DNA of 64,000 bases from NCBI GenBank assembly GCA_024233875.1, contig JACKPB010000009.1, forward strand, positions 144,774 to 208,773. Direction: 5' to 3'. Below are positions 63,154-64,000 of the stretch, piece after piece (the stretch's first letter is position 1; the number at the start of each line of letters is the position of its first letter). Under the pieces are notes generated by a model, which did not search any database, was not told the DNA's origin, and worked only from the letters and a program-made list of their open reading frames with translations. Origin of the DNA: Leptospiraceae bacterium. Lineage in GTDB: Bacteria > Spirochaetota > Leptospiria > Leptospirales > Leptospiraceae. A program made the position numbers and the translations under genes.

Positions 63154-64000
63154 CTAGATCGGTCCTCTGTTTAGAACCACACCTTCTCTGCTATTTTGTT
63201 TTAAGAGTTTGGATAGTTTGTTCAAGTTTGAACTTCCCGGATTGCTTACCGAAATGAGTTCCAGAATTTCATTTCCTATTTCATCCTGTTCTAATCTATC
63301 AATAAAGTAAATAGTAGAGACTCCTTTTTTCATCCAGAAATCTGTCCATTTCATATAATCTTTCGCCAGAACCCTGCTTGTCGATTCCTTAAGAATGGTA
63401 TTTGTAATCAGGATAGCATTGGGCAGATTGCGATCATCAACTCTTCTCTGCAACTTTTCAAACCGGACATTTGAATTTCCACACTTCCAGGAATAGGATT
63501 CGATAGAATTTGAACTTCCCGAAATTTTAGAATCAAACTCCTGAAAATTCCAAATTTGGAGAGTGTTGGAAAGATTCAAAGTTTTGGTTCCTTCAAAATA
63601 ATCCGAAGGGAGATATTGGATTTTTTCAAGTTTATCTGTTTGAGAACACTCGGCAGTTACCGGATTCAATTGAGTCTCAGAAGAGTCTGAATTCGTTTGA
63701 AAATTATAAAACAGTTTGATATTATAGGAAATCTTATTCTTTCTGAGGATTTGATAGAGTTCTGCTCCCTGTTGATTCAAATAAATTTGAAATGAGTTGT
63801 CACCTTCTATCCATGGAAATGAAGAAATAATTTTTTCGTAGTACTCTACACTTCCATATTGTTTTTCAGAAAAATTTAGAATACTCCACCGATAATTTGC
63901 TTTTCTATCCGGTTTGTAAGCGACTACATAAACCTTGCCATTGAAAGGAATTACTGCCAGAAAAGGAGTTTTGATCTTATTTAATACTTTATCGTCAAAC
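63154..64000 (-). CDS. Unknown protein, N-terminus outside window
   Basis: The frame is open from the stop at 63154 to the window edge (about 282 residues); I extended it by hand beyond an internal TTG at 63780. The visible part includes TPFLAVIPFNGKVYVVAYKP, SSFPWIEGDNSFQIYLNQQG and ILITNTILKESTSRVLAKDY. No signal or membrane segment is in the visible part, and no family is recognised. It converges on csoR with 8 bases between them. Confidence 0.6.
   Translation of the reverse strand, partial: FDDKVLNKIKTPFLAVIPFNGKVYVVAYKPDRKANYRWSILNFSEKQYGSVEYYEKIISSFPWIEGDNSFQIYLNQQGAELYQILRKNKISYNIKLFYNFQTNSDSSETQLNPVTAECSQTDKLEKIQYLPSDYFEGTKTLNLSNTLQIWNFQEFDSKISGSSNSIESYSWKCGNSNVRFEKLQRRVDDRNLPNAILITNTILKESTSRVLAKDYMKWTDFWMKKGVSTIYFIDRLEQDEIGNEILELISVSNPGSSNLNKLSKLLKQNSREGVVLNRGPI

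Noticed and set aside
1..64000. CRISPR arrays, prophage, intact insertion sequences, toxin-antitoxin pairs
   Set aside because: No regularly spaced repeats, phage structural genes, complete transposase genes or paired small toxin-antitoxin frames were seen.

Overview
The window reads as a chromosome segment of a low-G+C spirochaete of the family Leptospiraceae. The strongest marker is a gene at 20471 whose product closely resembles FcpA, the flagellar sheath coiling protein known from Leptospira. Supporting signs are lipoproteins with spirochaete-type lipoboxes (FSSC, FSYC, LISC), a LolA-like carrier, a DUF3332 protein and several proteins of Leptospira-like character. The species cannot be named from the sequence. 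No tRNA, rRNA, CRISPR array, prophage or intact insertion sequence was seen; almost everything is chromosomal housekeeping.

Layout. 1-11 kb (mostly minus): a cut-off GH57 glucan branching enzyme with DUF4912, HPF and a TPR protein (plus), exopolyphosphatase with a two-domain cNMP-binding regulator, small exported proteins, an ArnT-like glycosyltransferase, dapF, a histidine phosphatase and a sigma-like protein. 11-18 kb: DUF3332, murB, a degenerate M23 protein with bactofilin and YaaR, then parB-parA-rsmG with two parS sites. 18.3-20.5 kb: a 2.2 kb gene desert with hairpins, a dispersed repeat and a decayed reading frame. 20.5-26 kb (plus): fcpA, prmC, a Bcp peroxiredoxin, a pair of genes with YbjN-like domains (one a serine protease), and a TAXI binding protein. 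26-35 kb (minus): one long operon ilvE-sthA-oppBCDF-DUF5329-membrane protein, preceded by pgk. 35-42 kb: dnaN-recF-dciA without a neighbouring dnaA, ruvC, a lipoprotein and gyrB. 42-53 kb: yebC, homoserine dehydrogenase, a LigD phosphoesterase-like protein, a STAS protein, hflX, a HEAT/SH3 protein, a citrate synthase relative with altered active site, two lipoproteins, an EAL protein and a polyprenyl synthase. 53-64 kb: trpS, a large unknown and lolA; etfAB; a membrane protein, a hydrolase, thyX, csoR and a cut-off unknown.

parABS and the dnaN-recF cluster both usually lie near the chromosomal origin, so this window is probably origin-proximal. The two candidate origin gaps are 18.3-20.5 kb and 35.0-35.55 kb. 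dnaA itself is not in the window.

Points most worth a second look: a dispersed repeat of about 100 bp in four intergenic copies; a hairpin element with compensatory base changes; hflX coding that extends upstream of any ATG, GTG or TTG and appears to start at ATC behind a good Shine-Dalgarno; a citrate synthase homologue lacking the catalytic His and Asp; an M23 protein without its zinc ligands; and the YbjN-like/serine-protease gene pair.
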